Origin: Streptococcus pluranimalium
GTDB taxonomy: Bacteria; Bacillota; Bacilli; Lactobacillales; Streptococcaceae
Assembly (NCBI RefSeq): GCF_002953735.1
Contig: NZ_CP025536.1
Coordinates: forward strand, 40,001-104,000
DNA length: 64,000 bases
Reading direction: 5' to 3'
Shown here: one piece after another, positions 1-10,700 of the stretch
Numbering within the stretch: position 1 is the first letter of the stretch
Layout of the letters: the number at the start of each line of letters is the position of its first letter
Notes under the pieces: generated by a model
Databases searched by the model: none
What the model was told of the DNA's origin: nothing
The model's input: the letters and a program-made list of their open reading frames with translations, nothing else
Translations under genes and position numbers: made by a program

Positions 1-209
1 AAATGAGTCGGTTATCTGACTTACCTAGATGACTTGTTTCCATCTAGATTAGTGTTACAAACGAGGTCTTTAAAATCTTTTTTTAATGGGGTATCATCTT
101 TGCTTTTAGTTTGTATAATAGTGCATTTTAGCCTTTAATATTAGTTTTTTTAGACAATAACTGTATTTTTCACTATTTTTGATAAATAGCCTTGCTATTT
201 CAATAAAAC
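1..209. other. Upstream region of pcsB, no gene recognised
   Basis: No supported gene is seen here. A 7-bp hairpin (CTAGATG at 25-31 with CATCTAG at 41-47) lacks a following T run, so it is not called a terminator. In streptococci mreCD usually precede pcsB, so this may be the tail of that operon, but the short sequence cannot show it. Confidence 0.4.
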
Positions 210-253
210 TGTAACACTCACGTAATATATTAACACTTTTTTTTTGGTACAAT
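210..253 (+). promoter_or_regulatory. Candidate WalR (VicR) box and promoter of pcsB
   Basis: TGTAAC (210-215), five bases, then CGTAAT (221-226) matches the WalR direct-repeat pattern TGTWAH-N5-TGTWAH with one mismatch. A TACAAT -10 lies at 248-253 with no good -35, as expected for an activated promoter. WalRK control of pcsB is established in pneumococcus; applying it here is inference. Confidence 0.6.
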
Positions 254-289
254 GTTATTTGTCTTAATTACATAGGAGTAGTTTTAATC

Positions 290-1672
290 ATGAAAAAAAG
301 AATTTTATCAGCTGTTCTATTGAGCGGTGCTACGCTTGGAGCAACTGTATCTGTAAATGCAGAAGACTATGATACAAAGATTGCAGCTAAGGATAATGCT
401 ATTACTAATTTGACTAGTCAGCAAGCTGCTGCGCAGTCAGAAGTTGAATCTATTCAAACTCAAGTAGGTACATTATCAGCACAACAAGCAGATTTAGAAG
501 CTCAAAATGTTGCTTTAAAAGAGAAGTCTGCGACTTTATCTACTGAAATTCAAACTTTATCTGAGAAAATTGTTGCGCGCAGTGAATCGTTGAAGAAACA
601 AGCTCGTAGTGCTCAGAAACAAAATACGGCAACAAATTATATCAATACAGTTGTTAATTCTAAGTCAATCTCAGAAGCAATTAGTAAAGTAGTTGCTATC
701 CGAGAAGTGGTTTCGGCTAACCATACAATGTTAGAAAAACAAGAGTCTGATAAGGCTGCTCTTGCTGAAAAGCAAAAAGAAAATCAAGCAGCTATCAACA
801 CGATTGCAGCCAATCAAGCAACTCTTGCTGCTAATAAATCAACATTAGAAACACAACAAGCTGAATTGAAGGCTGCCCAAGCAACTCTTGCTGTTGAATT
901 AGCGACTGTTGAAGGTGAAAAATCATCTCTTGTAGCTGAGAAATCAACAGCAGAATCAGTAGCAGCTTCAGTTTCTACCTCTCAATCAGTGGCGGCTTCA
1001 GTTTCAGCTTCAGAATCTACATCAATTGTCGAAGCAGCAGCCTCAGCTTCAGCAGTAGCTTCGGAAGTAGCAGCATCAGTAAGTGCAAGTGTTGCGGCTT
1101 CTGAGTCAGTTGCTGCTGTATCAGCAAGTACTGCAGCTGTTGAAGCACAACAAACTTCGGAAGTTGCTTCAGTTGCCCCTTCTCAAGTTGCGACACCAGC
1201 ATCACAGGTTGCTTCAGTTGCCCCTCGTAATGTGGTTCAACCACAAGCTCCAGCTGCTACCCAAGCAGCTGCTCCTGCACCAGCAGTATCACCAGCTTCA
1301 ACACGCCGAGCTTCTTCTGTAATGCCAACGGTTAATACCGCCGGCAATACTTACCCTGTAGGTCAGTGTACTTGGGGCGCTAAATCACTCGCTCCTTGGG
1401 CTGGAAATAACTGGGGTAATGGTGGACAATGGGCAGCTTCAGCAGCAGCAGCAGGTTTCTCAGTAGGATCAACTCCAACTGTAGGTTCAATTGCTGTTTG
1501 GAACGATGGCGGTTATGGTCATGTTGCAGTAGTTGTTGCGGTTGAAAGTTCAACTCGTATTCAAGTTATGGAAGCTAATTATAATGGTATTCAATCAATT
1601 GGAAACCATCGTGGTTGGTTTAACCCTACGGCAACTTATCAAGGTGCTGCCGTATATATCTACCCAAGATAA
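290..1672 (+). CDS. pcsB: PcsB-like secreted CHAP-domain cell-division hydrolase
   Basis: Secreted peptidoglycan hydrolase of 460 aa thought to split daughter cells at the septum in complex with FtsEX. A signal peptide (KK charge, hydrophobic core, probable cleavage after Ala24) is followed by a long coiled coil (about 30-220), an Ala/Ser/Val-rich low-complexity linker (about 225-345) and a C-terminal CHAP domain (about 350-460). The CHAP pair is Cys360 (in GQCTWG) and His411 (in GYGHVAV). The ATG at 290 has an AGGAG site at 274-278. The gene is monocistronic, with a WalR-type box upstream and a terminator just after the stop. The order pcsB-prs is typical of streptococci. Confidence 0.93.
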   Translation: MKKRILSAVLLSGATLGATVSVNAEDYDTKIAAKDNAITNLTSQQAAAQSEVESIQTQVGTLSAQQADLEAQNVALKEKSATLSTEIQTLSEKIVARSESLKKQARSAQKQNTATNYINTVVNSKSISEAISKVVAIREVVSANHTMLEKQESDKAALAEKQKENQAAINTIAANQATLAANKSTLETQQAELKAAQATLAVELATVEGEKSSLVAEKSTAESVAASVSTSQSVAASVSASESTSIVEAAASASAVASEVAASVSASVAASESVAAVSASTAAVEAQQTSEVASVAPSQVATPASQVASVAPRNVVQPQAPAATQAAAPAPAVSPASTRRASSVMPTVNTAGNTYPVGQCTWGAKSLAPWAGNNWGNGGQWAASAAAAGFSVGSTPTVGSIAVWNDGGYGHVAVVVAVESSTRIQVMEANYNGIQSIGNHRGWFNPTATYQGAAVYIYPR

Positions 1673-1679
1673 AATTTAT

Positions 1680-1704
1680 AAGAGGACTATGTTCCTCTTT
1701 TTTT
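1680..1704 (+). terminator. Terminator of pcsB
   Basis: Perfect 7-bp stem AAGAGGA (1680-1686) / TCCTCTT (1693-1699), 6-base loop, then a run of T to 1704. Confidence 0.85.
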
Positions 1705-1744
1705 GTGCTTTAGGTTAGAAGGAATGAATTATTTATAATATTGT

Positions 1745-1773
1745 TTGAAAAAAAGCCTTAAAAACGGTAGAAT
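1745..1773 (+). promoter_or_regulatory. Promoter of prs
   Basis: TTGAAA at 1745-1750, 17-bp spacer, TAGAAT at 1768-1773: a near-consensus SigA promoter 30 bp before the start codon. Confidence 0.7.
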
Positions 1774-1802
1774 AAGGAAGGACTAAATAGATGGAGGAAA
1801 TC

Positions 1803-2771
1803 ATGTCTTATTCTAATTTAAAGTTGTTTGCATTGTCATCAAACAAAGAATTAGCAGAAAAAGTTGCTGAAAATATTGGCATTAGTCTTGGAAAATCAAC
1901 TGTCCGTCAGTTTTCTGATGGTGAGATTCAAGTCAATATTGAAGAATCAATTCGCGGACATCATGTTTTTATTTTGCAATCAACGAGCTCACCGGTCAAT
2001 GATAATTTAATGGAAATTTTGATTATGGTGGACGCTTTAAAAAGAGCTAGTGCTGAGACAATTAATGTTGTTATGCCGTATTATGGTTACGCTCGTCAGG
2101 ATCGTAAAGCACGTTCACGTGAGCCTATCACTTCAAAATTAGTTGCAGACATGTTAGAGGTTGCTGGTGTGGATCGTTTATTAACGGTAGATCTTCATGC
2201 AGCACAAATTCAAGGTTTTTTTGATATTCCTGTTGATCATTTAATGGGAGCTCCTCTTATTGCCGATTACTTTGATCGTCATGGTCTAGTAGGAGATGAT
2301 GTTGTTGTTGTTAGTCCAGATCACGGTGGTGTTACACGTGCGCGTAAGTTAGCACAATTCTTGCATACCCCTATTGCTATTATTGATAAGCGTCGTAGTG
2401 TTGATAAGATGAATACGAGTGAAGTAATGAACATTATTGGTAATGTTGAAGGAAAGACTTGTATTTTGATTGATGACATGATTGATACGGCTGGTACCAT
2501 TTGCCATGCAGCAGATGCTTTAGCAGAGGCAGGGGCTACCTGCGTATATGCCTCATGTACACATCCAGTTTTGTCAGGACCTGCCTTAGATAATATTCAA
2601 AATTCAGCTATTGAAAAATTAGTTGTTTTAGATACTATCTATCTTTCTGAAGAACGTCTGATTGATAAGATTGAACAAATTTCTATTGCTGAATTGATTG
2701 GTGATGCTATTGTTCGTATTCATGAAAAACGTCCTTTATCCCCATTATTTGAATTATCAACTAAAAAATAA
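1803..2771 (+). CDS. prs: Ribose-phosphate pyrophosphokinase (PRPP synthetase)
   Basis: Makes 5-phosphoribosyl-1-pyrophosphate from ribose 5-phosphate and ATP, the precursor used by PurF further along this window. The 322-aa product has the family length. The PRPP-binding segment reads [13 protein letters not shown] and the flexible-loop region carries YARQDRK; VSPDHGG is also conserved. An in-frame ATG exists at 1791, but GGAGG at 1793-1797 is correctly placed only for the ATG at 1803 (MSYSNLKLF), which also matches the family N-terminus. It has its own promoter and terminator. Confidence 0.95.
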   Translation: MSYSNLKLFALSSNKELAEKVAENIGISLGKSTVRQFSDGEIQVNIEESIRGHHVFILQSTSSPVNDNLMEILIMVDALKRASAETINVVMPYYGYARQDRKARSREPITSKLVADMLEVAGVDRLLTVDLHAAQIQGFFDIPVDHLMGAPLIADYFDRHGLVGDDVVVVSPDHGGVTRARKLAQFLHTPIAIIDKRRSVDKMNTSEVMNIIGNVEGKTCILIDDMIDTAGTICHAADALAEAGATCVYASCTHPVLSGPALDNIQNSAIEKLVVLDTIYLSEERLIDKIEQISIAELIGDAIVRIHEKRPLSPLFELSTKK

Positions 2772-2784
2772 ATTGATTATATAG

Positions 2785-2812
2785 AAGGGTCTTTTAATGA
2801 GATCCTTTTTTA
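2785..2812 (+). terminator. Terminator of prs
   Basis: Stem AAGGGTCT (2785-2792) / AGATCCTT (2800-2807), one G-T pair, 7-base loop, followed by six T. Confidence 0.75.
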
Positions 2813-3330
2813 TATGCTAATGTTTCAAAGTAAGGTCTATTAGTCATAGGTCCAGATAAGGTTGGGGACAAAATTGCTGAGATCCTTATTTTGAGGGCTA
2901 CTGAAGGTACTGGAACTGATGGAGTCTCAAAGTAAGTACCAGGTAGTTGGAATTTCAGATGGATCAAACTCTTTTTAGGGGGAATTGTTACAAACATAGA
3001 GGGCTTTAGAAGGGGACAAGTAGTATAGTTGGAAGTTGACACTTGTTTCTTAGATGGTGAGATGCCTCATGACCTTTTAAAGACTGTGGAAGGGTCTTTA
3101 CTAATCTTGGTAGCAATTGGGTAGGCTGTATTTCTTTGTTCAATTCCTACTTGAATATTGGTATGATTTGATAGAGTTAGGTGTTTGTTTTTCATTATTA
3201 AGTACTAAATTTTTCCCAGATTAAGTTCCATCTTATTTTCTCGTCTCGGACGAACTTCTAGATTTAGGAGAAAACTAGGACTTACTTTGAGCATTAACTA
3301 TTCTTTTTATATGATGATTTTTCTTCATGG
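2813..3330. other. About 520 bp without a convincing gene
   Basis: No ORF with a credible start and ribosome site. The plus strand has a short open stretch (reading GPDKVGDKIAEILI, about 2848-2930) that ends in a stop. The minus strand has an 82-codon ORF (2794-3042) that overlaps the prs terminator and resembles nothing known to me. Short direct repeats around TCAAAGTAAG occur at about 2825 and 2926. It may be decayed coding DNA. Confidence 0.4.
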
Positions 3331-3334
3331 AGAC

Positions 3335-3364
3335 TGTGCAATATTTCAGAATTTTTTGTATAAT
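3335..3364 (+). promoter_or_regulatory. Promoter of araT-recO
   Basis: TATAAT at 3359-3364 with a weak -35 (TGTGCA, 3335-3340, 18-bp spacer). The araT start lies 31 bp downstream. Confidence 0.5.
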
Positions 3365-3395
3365 AATAGTATTATATTCAAAAAGGAGTCGAACA

Positions 3396-4568
3396 ATGGA
3401 TGTTAGTCAACGCTATAATCATAATTTAGATAAGCTGGAGATTTCTTTGATTCGTCAATTTGATCAATCCATTTCAGGAATTCCTGGGATGCTTCGAATG
3501 ACTTTGGGCGAGCCCGATTTCCCGACTCCTCAACATGTTAAAGAGGCTGCAAAGAGAGCTATAGATGAAGATAAGAGTTACTATACTGGAATGGCTGGTC
3601 TTTTAGAGCTTCGTCAAGCAGCAGCTAATTTTGTTAAAGAAAAATACAATTTAACTTATGATCCAGAATCGGAAATTTTAACAACGATTGGTGCTACTGA
3701 GGCTATTTCAGCTAGTCTTGCAGCTATTTTAGAGCCAGGTGATAGTGTGTTATTTCCTGGTCCTGGTTTTCCTATCTATGAAGCTCTTACAAAAATGTAC
3801 GGTGGAGACTTTATTGAATTAGATACATCTAAAACGGACTTTGTTTTGAGCCCTGAGGCTCTTGAAGAAGCCATTATTGCGCAAGGAGATAAGTTGAAGG
3901 TTGTTGTTCTTAATTCCCCAGCCAATCCAACAGGCGTTGTTTATACACGTGAACAAATCAAAGCTCTAGCTGCTGTGATTCGCAAGTATCCTATCTATGT
4001 GATTTCGGATGAGGTTTACTCAGAGATCACTTATACAGAAGAAGGTCATGTATCAATTGGAGAGTATCTTCCAGAGCAAACAATTGTCATCAATGGTCTC
4101 TCTAAGTCTCATGCGATGACGGGATGGCGTTTAGGTTTTATTTTTGCTAATAAGATATTGTGCGCTCAATTAGTTAAAAGTCATCAGTATTTAGTAACTT
4201 CAGCAACAACTATCACTCAGTACGCTGCTCTAGAGGCTTTGACAAATGGTAAAGATGACGCTCTACCGATGCGTGATGAGTATCGTAAGCGTCGTGATGT
4301 TATTGCGACTGCTTTAACAGAGCTTGGGTTTGATGTTGTCAGTCCTGACGGAGCTTTCTATATTTGGGCAAAAATTCCTGGTGAAGCTGGTAAAGACTCT
4401 TATGCTTTTCTTGAAAAACTGGCTCATGAAAAAGCTGTTGCGTTAATCCCAGGAATTGCTTTTGGTCCTTATGGTGAAGGCTATTTACGCATTTCTTACG
4501 CAGCAAGTATGGCCGTTATTCAAGAAGCAATGAAACGTTTGAAGGAATTTATGACAAGTAATGATTAG
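3396..4568 (+). CDS. araT: Aromatic amino acid aminotransferase, class I/II
   Basis: PLP-dependent aminotransferase of 390 aa, the streptococcal/lactococcal AraT type that transaminates aromatic and related amino acids. The Schiff-base lysine is K237 in [27 protein letters not shown] and the C-terminal YLRISYA are fold-type I signatures. The open frame extends upstream to 3327, but AAGGAG at 3382-3387 fixes the start at the ATG 3396 (MDVSQRYN). Its last codons overlap recO by 8 bp, so the two are co-translated. Substrate specificity is taken from family position, not from the sequence alone. Confidence 0.88.
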   Translation: MDVSQRYNHNLDKLEISLIRQFDQSISGIPGMLRMTLGEPDFPTPQHVKEAAKRAIDEDKSYYTGMAGLLELRQAAANFVKEKYNLTYDPESEILTTIGATEAISASLAAILEPGDSVLFPGPGFPIYEALTKMYGGDFIELDTSKTDFVLSPEALEEAIIAQGDKLKVVVLNSPANPTGVVYTREQIKALAAVIRKYPIYVISDEVYSEITYTEEGHVSIGEYLPEQTIVINGLSKSHAMTGWRLGFIFANKILCAQLVKSHQYLVTSATTITQYAALEALTNGKDDALPMRDEYRKRRDVIATALTELGFDVVSPDGAFYIWAKIPGEAGKDSYAFLEKLAHEKAVALIPGIAFGPYGEGYLRISYAASMAVIQEAMKRLKEFMTSND

Positions 4569-5316
4569 TAAGGATGCTAGAGGAATCGTCCTATATAACC
4601 GAGATTTTCGTGAATCAGATAAATTGGTTAAAATTTTTACTGAAACTGATGGCAAACGGATGTTTTTTGTGAAGCATGCAGGAAAATCTAAATTAACTGC
4701 CGTTATTCAGCCGCTAACAGTGGCTGATTTTCTTCTGAAATTAAATGATAATGGTCTATCTTATATTGATGATTTTAGAGAAGTAAGAACTTATCAGTCT
4801 ATCAATGAAGATTTATTTAAGTTATCTTATGCGACCTATATTATGGCATTAGCTGATGCAGCGATACCAGATAACCAGGTAGATGCTCCGTTATTTGCTT
4901 TTTTAGAAAAAACCTTAAGCTTAATGGATGAAGGTTTAGATTATGAAGTTTTAACCTTAATTTTTGAGATTCAAATTTTGGAGCGCTTTGGTGTTCAGCT
5001 AAACTTTCATGAGTGTGCTTTTTGTCATCGTGTTGGTTTGCCTTTTGATTTTTCTTTTCGTTACTCAGGGTTGCTTTGTCCGGAGCATTATGACAAGGAT
5101 GATAAGCGTTCTTACCTTGACCCCAATGTTCCTTTCTTGTTAGATCGTTTTCAGTCTGTCTCTTTTGATGATTTAAGAAGTATCTCACTCAAGGATGATA
5201 TGAAAGCTAAGTTGCGACAGTTTATTGATGCTGTTTATGAAGATTATGTTGGTTTACACTTGAAAAGCAAAAAATTTATCGATGATTTGGCTAAGTGGGG
5301 CGACATCATGAAATAG
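4561..5316 (+). CDS. recO: DNA repair protein RecO
   Basis: Recombination mediator of 251 aa that helps load RecA onto SSB-coated DNA with RecR and RecF. The N-terminal OB fold begins with [20 protein letters not shown], and the C-terminal helical domain carries a Cys cluster (C152, C155, C173, H176) resembling the zinc site seen in RecO proteins. The ATG lies inside the end of araT (ATGATTAG overlap). The araT-recO-plsX-acpP order is common in streptococci. Confidence 0.93.
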   Translation: MISKDARGIVLYNRDFRESDKLVKIFTETDGKRMFFVKHAGKSKLTAVIQPLTVADFLLKLNDNGLSYIDDFREVRTYQSINEDLFKLSYATYIMALADAAIPDNQVDAPLFAFLEKTLSLMDEGLDYEVLTLIFEIQILERFGVQLNFHECAFCHRVGLPFDFSFRYSGLLCPEHYDKDDKRSYLDPNVPFLLDRFQSVSFDDLRSISLKDDMKAKLRQFIDAVYEDYVGLHLKSKKFIDDLAKWGDIMK

Positions 5317-5332
5317 GACTTTGTGGGAGAGG

Positions 5333-5361
5333 CTGAAAATCAATGGAAAACATGCTATAAT
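5333..5361 (+). promoter_or_regulatory. Promoter of plsX-acpP
   Basis: CTGAAA (5333-5338), 17-bp spacer, TATAAT (5356-5361) with TG at 5353-5354 (extended -10). No FabT-type palindrome was noticed here. Confidence 0.7.
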
Positions 5362-5424
5362 AGAAGGCATTCAGGTAAAAGCTCTGCTATTTTCCAAAAG
5401 AAAAGGAAGTAATGAGGTAAAATC

Positions 5425-6429
5425 ATGAAACGTATTGCAGTTGATGCTATGGGTGGTGATTATGCGCCTAAGGCGATTGTTGAAGGTGTTAATCGTGCTA
5501 TCCAAGATTTTTCAGATATTGAGATCCAACTTTATGGTGATGAGGCAAAGATTCGTGAGCATCTGACTGCTAGTGAGCGTGTTACGATTGTTCATACCAA
5601 TGAAAAAATAAATTCAGATGATGAGCCGGCTAAGGCTATTCGTCGGAAAAAAGATGCTTCAATGGTCCTAGCAGCTCGAGCTGTTAAGGATGGGGAAGCC
5701 CATGCGATGATGTCTGCTGGAAATACAGGGGCTCTTCTGGCTGCGGGTCTTTTTGTGGTTGGTCGTATCAAGGGTGTTGATCGTCCTGGTCTGATGTCTA
5801 CTTTACCAACTAGAGATGGTAAGGGATTTGATATGTTGGATTTGGGAGCCAATGCCGAAAATACACCGGCTCATTTGCTACAATATGCCATTTTGGGTTC
5901 TTTTTATGCTAAGAATGTTCGTGGAATCGCTAAACCTCATGTCGGTCTTTTGAATAATGGAACAGAGGCAACTAAGGGTGATTCTCTTCATAAGGAAGCA
6001 TATGATTTGTTGACTCAAGAGGCGTCTATTCACTTTGTGGGTAATGTCGAAGCGCGTGATTTGATGAATGGTGTAGCAGATGTGGTTGTTACAGATGGTT
6101 TTACAGGCAATGCGGTTCTTAAAGCGATTGAAGGAACGGCTATTAATCTTATGGGGAGTTTGAAATCTGCAATAAAATCAGGTGGTTTCAAAGCTAAAAT
6201 TGGTGCCTTATTCTTGAAAGATAGTTTGTATCAATTGAAAGATACCATGGATTATTCATCAGCTGGTGGGGCTGTTCTGTTTGGATTAAAAGCACCTGTG
6301 GTTAAATCTCATGGTTCAAGTGATGAGAGGGCTGTTTACTATACTATCAAGCAAATCAGAACTATGTTAGAAACTGATGTTGTTAATCAACTGGTCGAAA
6401 CATTTACTAAGGAGGAAAATCATGACTAA
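5425..6429 (+). CDS. plsX: Phosphate acyltransferase PlsX
   Basis: Converts acyl-ACP and phosphate to acyl-phosphate, the first step of phosphatidic acid synthesis in Gram-positives; a peripheral membrane enzyme. The 334 aa match the family length. [15 protein letters not shown] at the N-terminus, [10 protein letters not shown] and [15 protein letters not shown] are PlsX signatures. The stop overlaps the start of acpP by 8 bp, so acyltransferase and acyl carrier are translationally coupled. Confidence 0.95.
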   Translation: MKRIAVDAMGGDYAPKAIVEGVNRAIQDFSDIEIQLYGDEAKIREHLTASERVTIVHTNEKINSDDEPAKAIRRKKDASMVLAARAVKDGEAHAMMSAGNTGALLAAGLFVVGRIKGVDRPGLMSTLPTRDGKGFDMLDLGANAENTPAHLLQYAILGSFYAKNVRGIAKPHVGLLNNGTEATKGDSLHKEAYDLLTQEASIHFVGNVEARDLMNGVADVVVTDGFTGNAVLKAIEGTAINLMGSLKSAIKSGGFKAKIGALFLKDSLYQLKDTMDYSSAGGAVLFGLKAPVVKSHGSSDERAVYYTIKQIRTMLETDVVNQLVETFTKEENHD

Positions 6430-6667
6430 GGAAACTATCTATGAAACCGTCGTAAAAGTAATTCGTCAGCAACGACATGAGGATGATTTGCCGGTTACAC
6501 CAGAAATGAGTCTACGGGATGACTTGGGAGTTGATTCGATTGAGTTGATGGAATTTGTCATTGCTCTTGAAGATGAGTTTAACATTAATATTCCGGATGA
6601 AGATGTTGACCAAATGGTTAGGATGAGTGATTTACTGACTTATTTGGATAAGAAAGTTAATAAATAA
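6422..6667 (+). CDS. acpP: Acyl carrier protein
   Basis: An 81-aa acyl carrier protein. The phosphopantetheine serine sits in [11 protein letters not shown], and the protein is acidic and helical as expected. The start is the ATG at 6422, whose ribosome site AAGGAGG lies inside the last codons of plsX; the upstream in-frame start at 6377 is not needed. Pairing with plsX suggests it donates acyl groups for phospholipid synthesis. Streptococci usually have a second ACP in the fab cluster, so the exact symbol is a convention. Confidence 0.92.
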   Translation: MTKETIYETVVKVIRQQRHEDDLPVTPEMSLRDDLGVDSIELMEFVIALEDEFNINIPDEDVDQMVRMSDLLTYLDKKVNK

Positions 6668-6674
6668 TTTTGAT

Positions 6675-6702
6675 AAACCACTAGCTAAGGCTGGTGGTTT
6701 TT
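6675..6702 (+). terminator. Terminator of plsX-acpP
   Basis: 11-bp stem AAACCACTAGC (6675-6685) / GCTGGTGGTTT (6690-6700), TAAG loop, one T-G pair, then T. A near copy of this hairpin follows the LysM gene at 37294. Confidence 0.85.
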
Positions 6703-6732
6703 AAAACGATTTGTTTTTCATATATACCATAA

Positions 6733-6818
6733 AATGTTCGTTTTTTAAACACAATATTAAAGTATTTGCTATGAATAACTGAAAAATGTTTGGTATTTGA
6801 TTTTTCATATGTTATACT
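6733..6818 (+). promoter_or_regulatory. Two PurBoxes and promoter of purC
   Basis: On the minus strand, 6733-6745 (AAAAACGAACATT) and 6785-6797 (AATACCAAACATT) each match the lactococcal/streptococcal PurBox AWWWCCGAACWWT at 12 of 13 positions. Their cores are 52 bp apart. TATACT at 6813-6818 with TG at 6810-6811 is an extended -10 just downstream. PurR with PRPP as effector activates such promoters in Lactococcus; the same role is inferred here. Confidence 0.72.
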
Positions 6819-6850
6819 TTAGACAAGTAATAGGAAAGGCGAATATTATA

Positions 6851-7558
6851 ATGAAAAAGCAACTGATTTATTCAGGAAAAGCTAAGGATATCTACGCGAC
6901 TGAAGACGAAAATGTGATTATGTCCGTGTATAAGGACCAAGCAACCATGCTCAATGGGGCTCGTAAGGAGACGATTGATGGTAAGGGTGTATTGAATAAT
7001 CAGATTTCGTCTTTTATTTTCGAGAAATTGAATGCGGCAGGTGTCAAAACGCATTTTATTAAACAAGTGTCTGACAGAGAACAATTGAATAAAAAGGTTG
7101 ACATTATTCCTTTGGAAGTTGTTTTGCGTAATGTGACGGCTGGTTCCTTTTCAAAACGTTTTGGTGTAGATGAAGGACTAGCTTTAAATAGACCAATTGT
7201 GGAATTCTATTATAAAAAAGATGAGTTGGATGATCCATTCATTAATGATGAACATGTTCAGTTTTTAGATATTGCTTCAGAAGAAGAAATTGCTTACCTT
7301 AAAGAGGAGACACGTCGTATCAATGCGCTTTTGAAAGACTGGTTTGAGAAAATTGGTCTCACATTGATTGATTTCAAGTTGGAATTTGGTAAGGATGTTG
7401 AGGGAAATATTATCTTGGCAGATGAATTTTCGCCGGATAACTGTCGTCTTTGGGATGCGGATGGTAATCATATGGATAAGGATGTTTTCCGTAGAGACCT
7501 TGGTAGTTTGACAGGTGTTTACCAAGTTGTTTTGGAAAAATTGAAAGAGTTGGATTAA
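6851..7558 (+). CDS. purC: SAICAR synthase
   Basis: Joins aspartate to CAIR with ATP to give SAICAR in de novo purine synthesis. The 235-aa product is the usual bacterial size; [15 protein letters not shown] and the [13 protein letters not shown] segment are signatures. The open frame begins at 6797, but the ATG 6851 follows AGGAAAGG and gives the family N-terminus. It is the first gene of the purC-purL-purF group; a 165-bp structured spacer separates it from purL. Confidence 0.95.
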   Translation: MKKQLIYSGKAKDIYATEDENVIMSVYKDQATMLNGARKETIDGKGVLNNQISSFIFEKLNAAGVKTHFIKQVSDREQLNKKVDIIPLEVVLRNVTAGSFSKRFGVDEGLALNRPIVEFYYKKDELDDPFINDEHVQFLDIASEEEIAYLKEETRRINALLKDWFEKIGLTLIDFKLEFGKDVEGNIILADEFSPDNCRLWDADGNHMDKDVFRRDLGSLTGVYQVVLEKLKELD

Positions 7559-7579
7559 GAAAAGAAGGGAATTGCACCC

Positions 7580-7709
7580 GTCTGACAAGTGAAGGAGGCT
7601 ATAGTCTGGGTGGCTATATCAAACGATAGCTTCGAATTTTGGGGCTATCGAGCTAAGAAAGTCTATTAGACTTTCTTACTCCTATTTTTCAGTCACTTGT
7701 TTGTCGGAC
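7580..7709 (+). other. Structured purC-purL spacer (possible RNA element)
   Basis: An outer stem joins GTCTGAC-AAGTGA (7580-7592) to TCACTT-GTTT-GTCGGAC (7693-7709), 13 bp with a 4-base bulge. It encloses a 7-bp hairpin CGATAGC/GCTATCG (7624-7630, 7644-7650). It also encloses a perfect 9-bp hairpin AAGAAAGTC/GACTTTCTT (7655-7663, 7669-7677), followed closely by a T run at 7685-7689. Complementarity is read directly; a role in attenuation or mRNA processing is inference. Confidence 0.5.
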
Positions 7710-7723
7710 TTGGTATCTTAGTG

Positions 7724-10700
7724 ATGGATAAACGTATTTTTGTTGAGAAAAAGGAAGATTTTGGGATTAAATCTCAGTCTTTAGTGAAAGAATTAAAACA
7801 CAATCTGCAATTGAAGACCTTGTCTGATTTACGCATTGTGCAGGTTTACGATGTCTTTGGTTTGGAAGAAAACTTGTTTGAAGCAGCTGAAAAACATATC
7901 TTCTCTGAACAGGTGACAGATCTTGTTTTGGCAGAGGAGACCATTGTTTCTGACTTAGACCAGTACGCTTTCTTTGCCATTGAAAGCTTGCCTGGTCAAT
8001 TTGACCAACGTGCGGCTAGTTCACAAGAAGCTTTGCTCTTACTAGGTGCTGCTTCTGAAGTGACGGTTAATACGGCTCAACTTTACTTGGTCAACCAAGA
8101 TATTGACAGCGCTGAATTGGATGCTGTTAAAAACTATTTGCTTAATCCAGTTGATTCTCGTTTTAAAGCGATTGAAACAGGGATTGAACGCCATTCTTTC
8201 TCAGAATCAGACAAGACCATTCCTAACCTTGATTTCTTTGAAACTTATGGGGCAGAAGAATTTACAGCTTACAAGGCAGAGCAAGGTTTGGCCATGGAAG
8301 TGGATGATTTGCTTTTTATCCAAGATTACTTTAAATCTATCGGGCGCGTGCCGACTGAAACAGAATTGAAGGTATTGGATACCTACTGGTCAGATCACTG
8401 CCGTCACACGACTTTCGAGACTGAATTGAAAAACATCGATTTTTCAGCATCAAAATTCCAAAAACAATTACAGGCGACTTATGATAAATATGTAGCTATG
8501 CGAGATGAGTTGGGGCGTTCAGAAAAACCACAAACACTGATGGATATGGCAACCATTTTCGGTCGCTATGAGCGTGCTAATGGTCGTTTGGATGATATGG
8601 AACTATCGGATGAAATCAATGCTTGCTCAGTTGAAATTGAAGTAGATGTCAATGGTGTTAAAGAACCATGGCTTCTCATGTTTAAAAACGAAACCCATAA
8701 CCATCCGACCGAAATTGAACCATTTGGTGGGGCGGCGACTTGTATCGGTGGTGCCATTCGTGACCCATTGTCAGGGCGTTCTTTTGTCTACCAAGCAATG
8801 CGTATTTCTGGTGCAGGTGATATCACAGCACCAATCGACCAAACGCGTGCTGGTAAATTGCCACAACAAGTGATTTCAAAAACAGCTGCCCATGGTTATT
8901 CTTCTTACGGAAACCAAATCGGTCTAGCAACCACTTATGTGAAAGAATATTTCCACCCTGGATTTGTTGCTAAACGCATGGAGCTCGGTGCGGTTGTCGG
9001 TGCGGCTCCTAAGGAAAATATAATCCGTGAAAAACCAGAAGCAGGCGATGTGGTTATTCTCCTTGGTGGGAAAACCGGTCGTGATGGTGTCGGTGGTGCA
9101 ACAGGTTCTTCTAAAGTTCAGACAGTAGAATCCGTTGAAACTGCTGGTGCAGAAGTTCAAAAAGGGAATGCCATTGAAGAACGTAAAATTCAACGTCTTT
9201 TTCGCAATGGTCATGTGACACGTCTCATCAAAAAATCTAATGACTTTGGAGCCGGTGGCGTTTGTGTTGCTATCGGAGAATTAGCTGACGGTCTTGAAAT
9301 TGATTTGGACAAGATTCCTCTCAAATACCAAGGACTTAACGGAACTGAAATTGCCATTTCAGAATCACAAGAACGCATGGCTGTTGTTGTTCGTCCTAAA
9401 GATGTGGATGCCTTTGTGGCAGAAGCCAACAAAGAAAATATAGATGCGGTAGTGGTAGCGACAGTTACTGAAAAAGCTAATCTAGTCATGACTTGGAATG
9501 GTCAAACCATTGTCAATATCGAGCGTTCATTCCTTGATACCAATGGTGTACGCGTGGTGGTTGATGCCAAAGTCGTTGACAGTGCTGTTGCATTGCCAGA
9601 AGCATGTCAAACGTCAGCTGAGACCCTTGAGAAAGACACACAAGCTGTTCTTGCTGATTTAAACCATGCCTCTCAAAAAGGCTTGCAAACGATTTTTGAT
9701 TCTTCTGTTGGTCGTTCAACAGTTAACCATCCTCTTGGAGGTCGTTACCAATTGACGCCGACTGAAGCTTCTGTTCAAAAATTGCCAGTCCAAGATGGGG
9801 TGACGCATACAGCTTCTGTCATGGCGCAAGGTTACCATCCCTATCTAGCAGAATGGTCTCCATACCACGGTGCTGCTTATGCGGTGATTGAAGCGACAGC
9901 TCGTTTGGTTGCTGCGGGTGCCAACTGGTCTAAAGCCCGTTTCTCTTATCAAGAATACTTCCAACGTATGGACAAGCAAGCTGAGCGTTTTGGTCAACCA
10001 GTTGCTGCCTTGCTGGGTTCAGTAGAAGCGCAACTTCAACTTGGTTTGCCATCTATCGGCGGTAAAGACTCTATGTCTGGAACTTTTGAAGAATTAACTG
10101 TTCCGCCAACCTTGGTGGCCTTTGGGGTAACGACAGTAGACAGTCGCAAGGTACTCTCACCAGAGTTTAAAGTCGCGGGTGAACATATCTACTATCTCCC
10201 AGGACAAGCCCTTAGCCAAGATATTGACTTTGACTTGATTAAATCAAACTTTGAAACCTTTGCTGCTATCCAAGATAAACATGTCATCACGTCGGCATCA
10301 GCTGTCAAATACGGTGGTCTGGTTGAAAGTTTGGCATTGGCAACTTTTGGCAACCGTATCGGTGCTTTTATAGACATATCAGAGCTTGACAATAGCTTGA
10401 CAGGTCAATTGGGTGGTTTTATCTTTACGTCACAAGATGAGATTGCTGACGCTATCAAAATTGGTGAAACTAGCGATGAGTTTACGCTTCTTGTCAATGG
10501 TGTCAAGATGGATGGACACGCTCTTCTAACAGCCTTTGAAGGTCAATTAGAAAAGGTTTACCCAACAACCTTTGAGCAAGAAACGAAGATGGAAGCCGTA
10601 CCGGAAGTAGTGACAGAAACTGTCGCTAAAGCTAAAGAAACTGTTGAACAGCCTTTGGTTTACATCCCAGTCTTCCCTGGTACTAACTCTGAATATGACT

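Noticed and set aside
25..47. Hairpin CTAGATG/CATCTAG as a terminator
   Set aside because: No T run follows and the upstream gene is not in the window.
2794..3042. 82-codon minus-strand ORF after prs
   Set aside because: It overlaps the prs terminator, has no ribosome site and shows no recognisable family; more likely decayed or chance.
6703..6850. Purine riboswitch upstream of purC
   Set aside because: No conserved purine-aptamer core is seen; PurBoxes explain regulation better.
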